Shown in pieces: positions 63,863 through 64,000 of a DNA stretch of 64,000 bases. Position 1 is the first letter of the stretch. Each line of letters starts with the position of its first letter. Source of the stretch: Saccharopolyspora indica (GTDB taxonomy: Bacteria; Actinomycetota; Actinomycetes; Mycobacteriales; Pseudonocardiaceae); assembly GCF_027853965.1 (NCBI RefSeq), contig NZ_JAQGLB010000002.1, positions 620,001-684,000 on the forward strand. Direction: 5' to 3'. The translations under genes were made by a program, and so were the position numbers. The notes beneath the pieces are model-generated. The model was given only the letters and a program-made list of their open reading frames with translations, searched no databases and was not told where the DNA came from.

Positions 63863-64000
63863 AGCTTCACGAACTGCTCGACATGACGGAGCTGAACGAG
63901 ATGATCGAGCAGAAGTTCATCCGGGTGCAGCGCCACCCGGATTACCCGCTGTCGATCTACAACTACACCGACAAGGCAGTTATTTTCCACGTGTGGAACA
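63859..64000 (+). CDS. RNA ligase, Rnl1-like (partial)
   Basis: First 47 residues, MKLHELLDMTELNEMIEQKF ... PLSIYNYTDKAVIFHVWN, match the start of phage T4 Rnl1-type RNA ligases (LxIYNYTxKxxFxxxWN) just before the catalytic lysine region. The gene runs off the right edge. Confidence 0.65.
   Translation, partial: MKLHELLDMTELNEMIEQKFIRVQRHPDYPLSIYNYTDKAVIFHVWN

Larger units (their letters stand above)
19905..64000. mobile_element. Cluster A-like (L5/Bxb1-type) prophage, left end to beyond window
   Basis: Everything right of about 19,915 is phage: serine integrase at the junction, complete head/tail genes, tRNAs, L5 gp71-like repressor, replication genes and stoperator-like sites. Codon use and GC are visibly less extreme than in the host part. 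Gene order equals cluster A genomes permuted at attP, with the virion ends (cos) inside the prophage at about 41.4-42.8 kb. The right end is outside the window. Confidence 0.93.

Overview
The window is chromosomal DNA of a very GC-rich actinobacterium (bases 1 to about 19,915) followed by most of an integrated temperate phage (about 19,915 to beyond 64,000). The host part fits a Pseudonocardiaceae-type organism such as Saccharopolyspora: it has an AftA-like arabinofuranosyltransferase (cell-wall arabinogalactan), an NrtR-controlled nadABC operon, a DUF574-type methyltransferase, GTG/TTG starts and almost exclusive G/C third positions. The genus is an inference; the phylum is secure.

Host region. 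1-3.6 kb: end of a cation/proton antiporter gene, a NarL-type two-component pair and a membrane protein. 3.8-9.1 kb: AftA-like enzyme, several small membrane proteins and a Lon-substrate-binding-domain protein. 9.1-14.7 kb: a TetR regulator divergent from a membrane protein across a palindromic operator, then NrtR divergent from nadA-nadB-nadC across a 23-bp palindrome. 14.9-19.9 kb: CPBP protease, methyltransferase, a nitrilase-family amidohydrolase, a GntR/FCD regulator and an MHS-type transporter gene whose 5' end has been cut off by the phage. Intergenic spaces carry at least three families of repeated hairpins and two inverted copies of a ~220-bp MITE-like element.

Prophage. Layout and protein content match the mycobacteriophage L5/Bxb1 (cluster A) plan. 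Next to the attachment site lies a large serine integrase. A leftward late operon (39.1 to 21.6 kb) encodes terminase, portal, MuF-like protein, scaffold, HK97-type capsid, head-tail connectors, tail tube, frameshifted tail chaperones, tape measure, minor tail proteins, endolysin and holins. Left of the inferred cos region (about 41.4-42.8 kb) are HNH endonuclease, small terminase, two small genes, a miniature type I-E-like CRISPR array and four tRNA genes. Rightwards from 42.2 kb runs the early region: five promoters sharing one -35 element, a string of small unknown genes (some preceded by a repeated, covarying RNA hairpin), an L5 gp71-like immunity repressor, Cas4/RecB-like nuclease, primase-polymerase/helicase, endonuclease VII, a Bxb1 gp47-like phosphoesterase, class II ribonucleotide reductase, SSB-like protein, ThyX, family A DNA polymerase, two RNA ligases and dCMP deaminase. 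The right attachment site is outside the window.

How it works together. A 15-19 bp asymmetric site (core GTTGACAATAACG) overlaps the -35 boxes of the early promoters and is also scattered, in the direction of transcription, between genes of both arms, just as cluster A stoperators are. With the gp71-like repressor this predicts lysogenic silencing by promoter block plus many elongation roadblocks. Points most worth checking: the phage-borne mini-CRISPR array, the covarying leader RNA motif, a +1 frame break in the large terminase just after its Walker A lysine, and unusual tRNA or tRNA-like genes.
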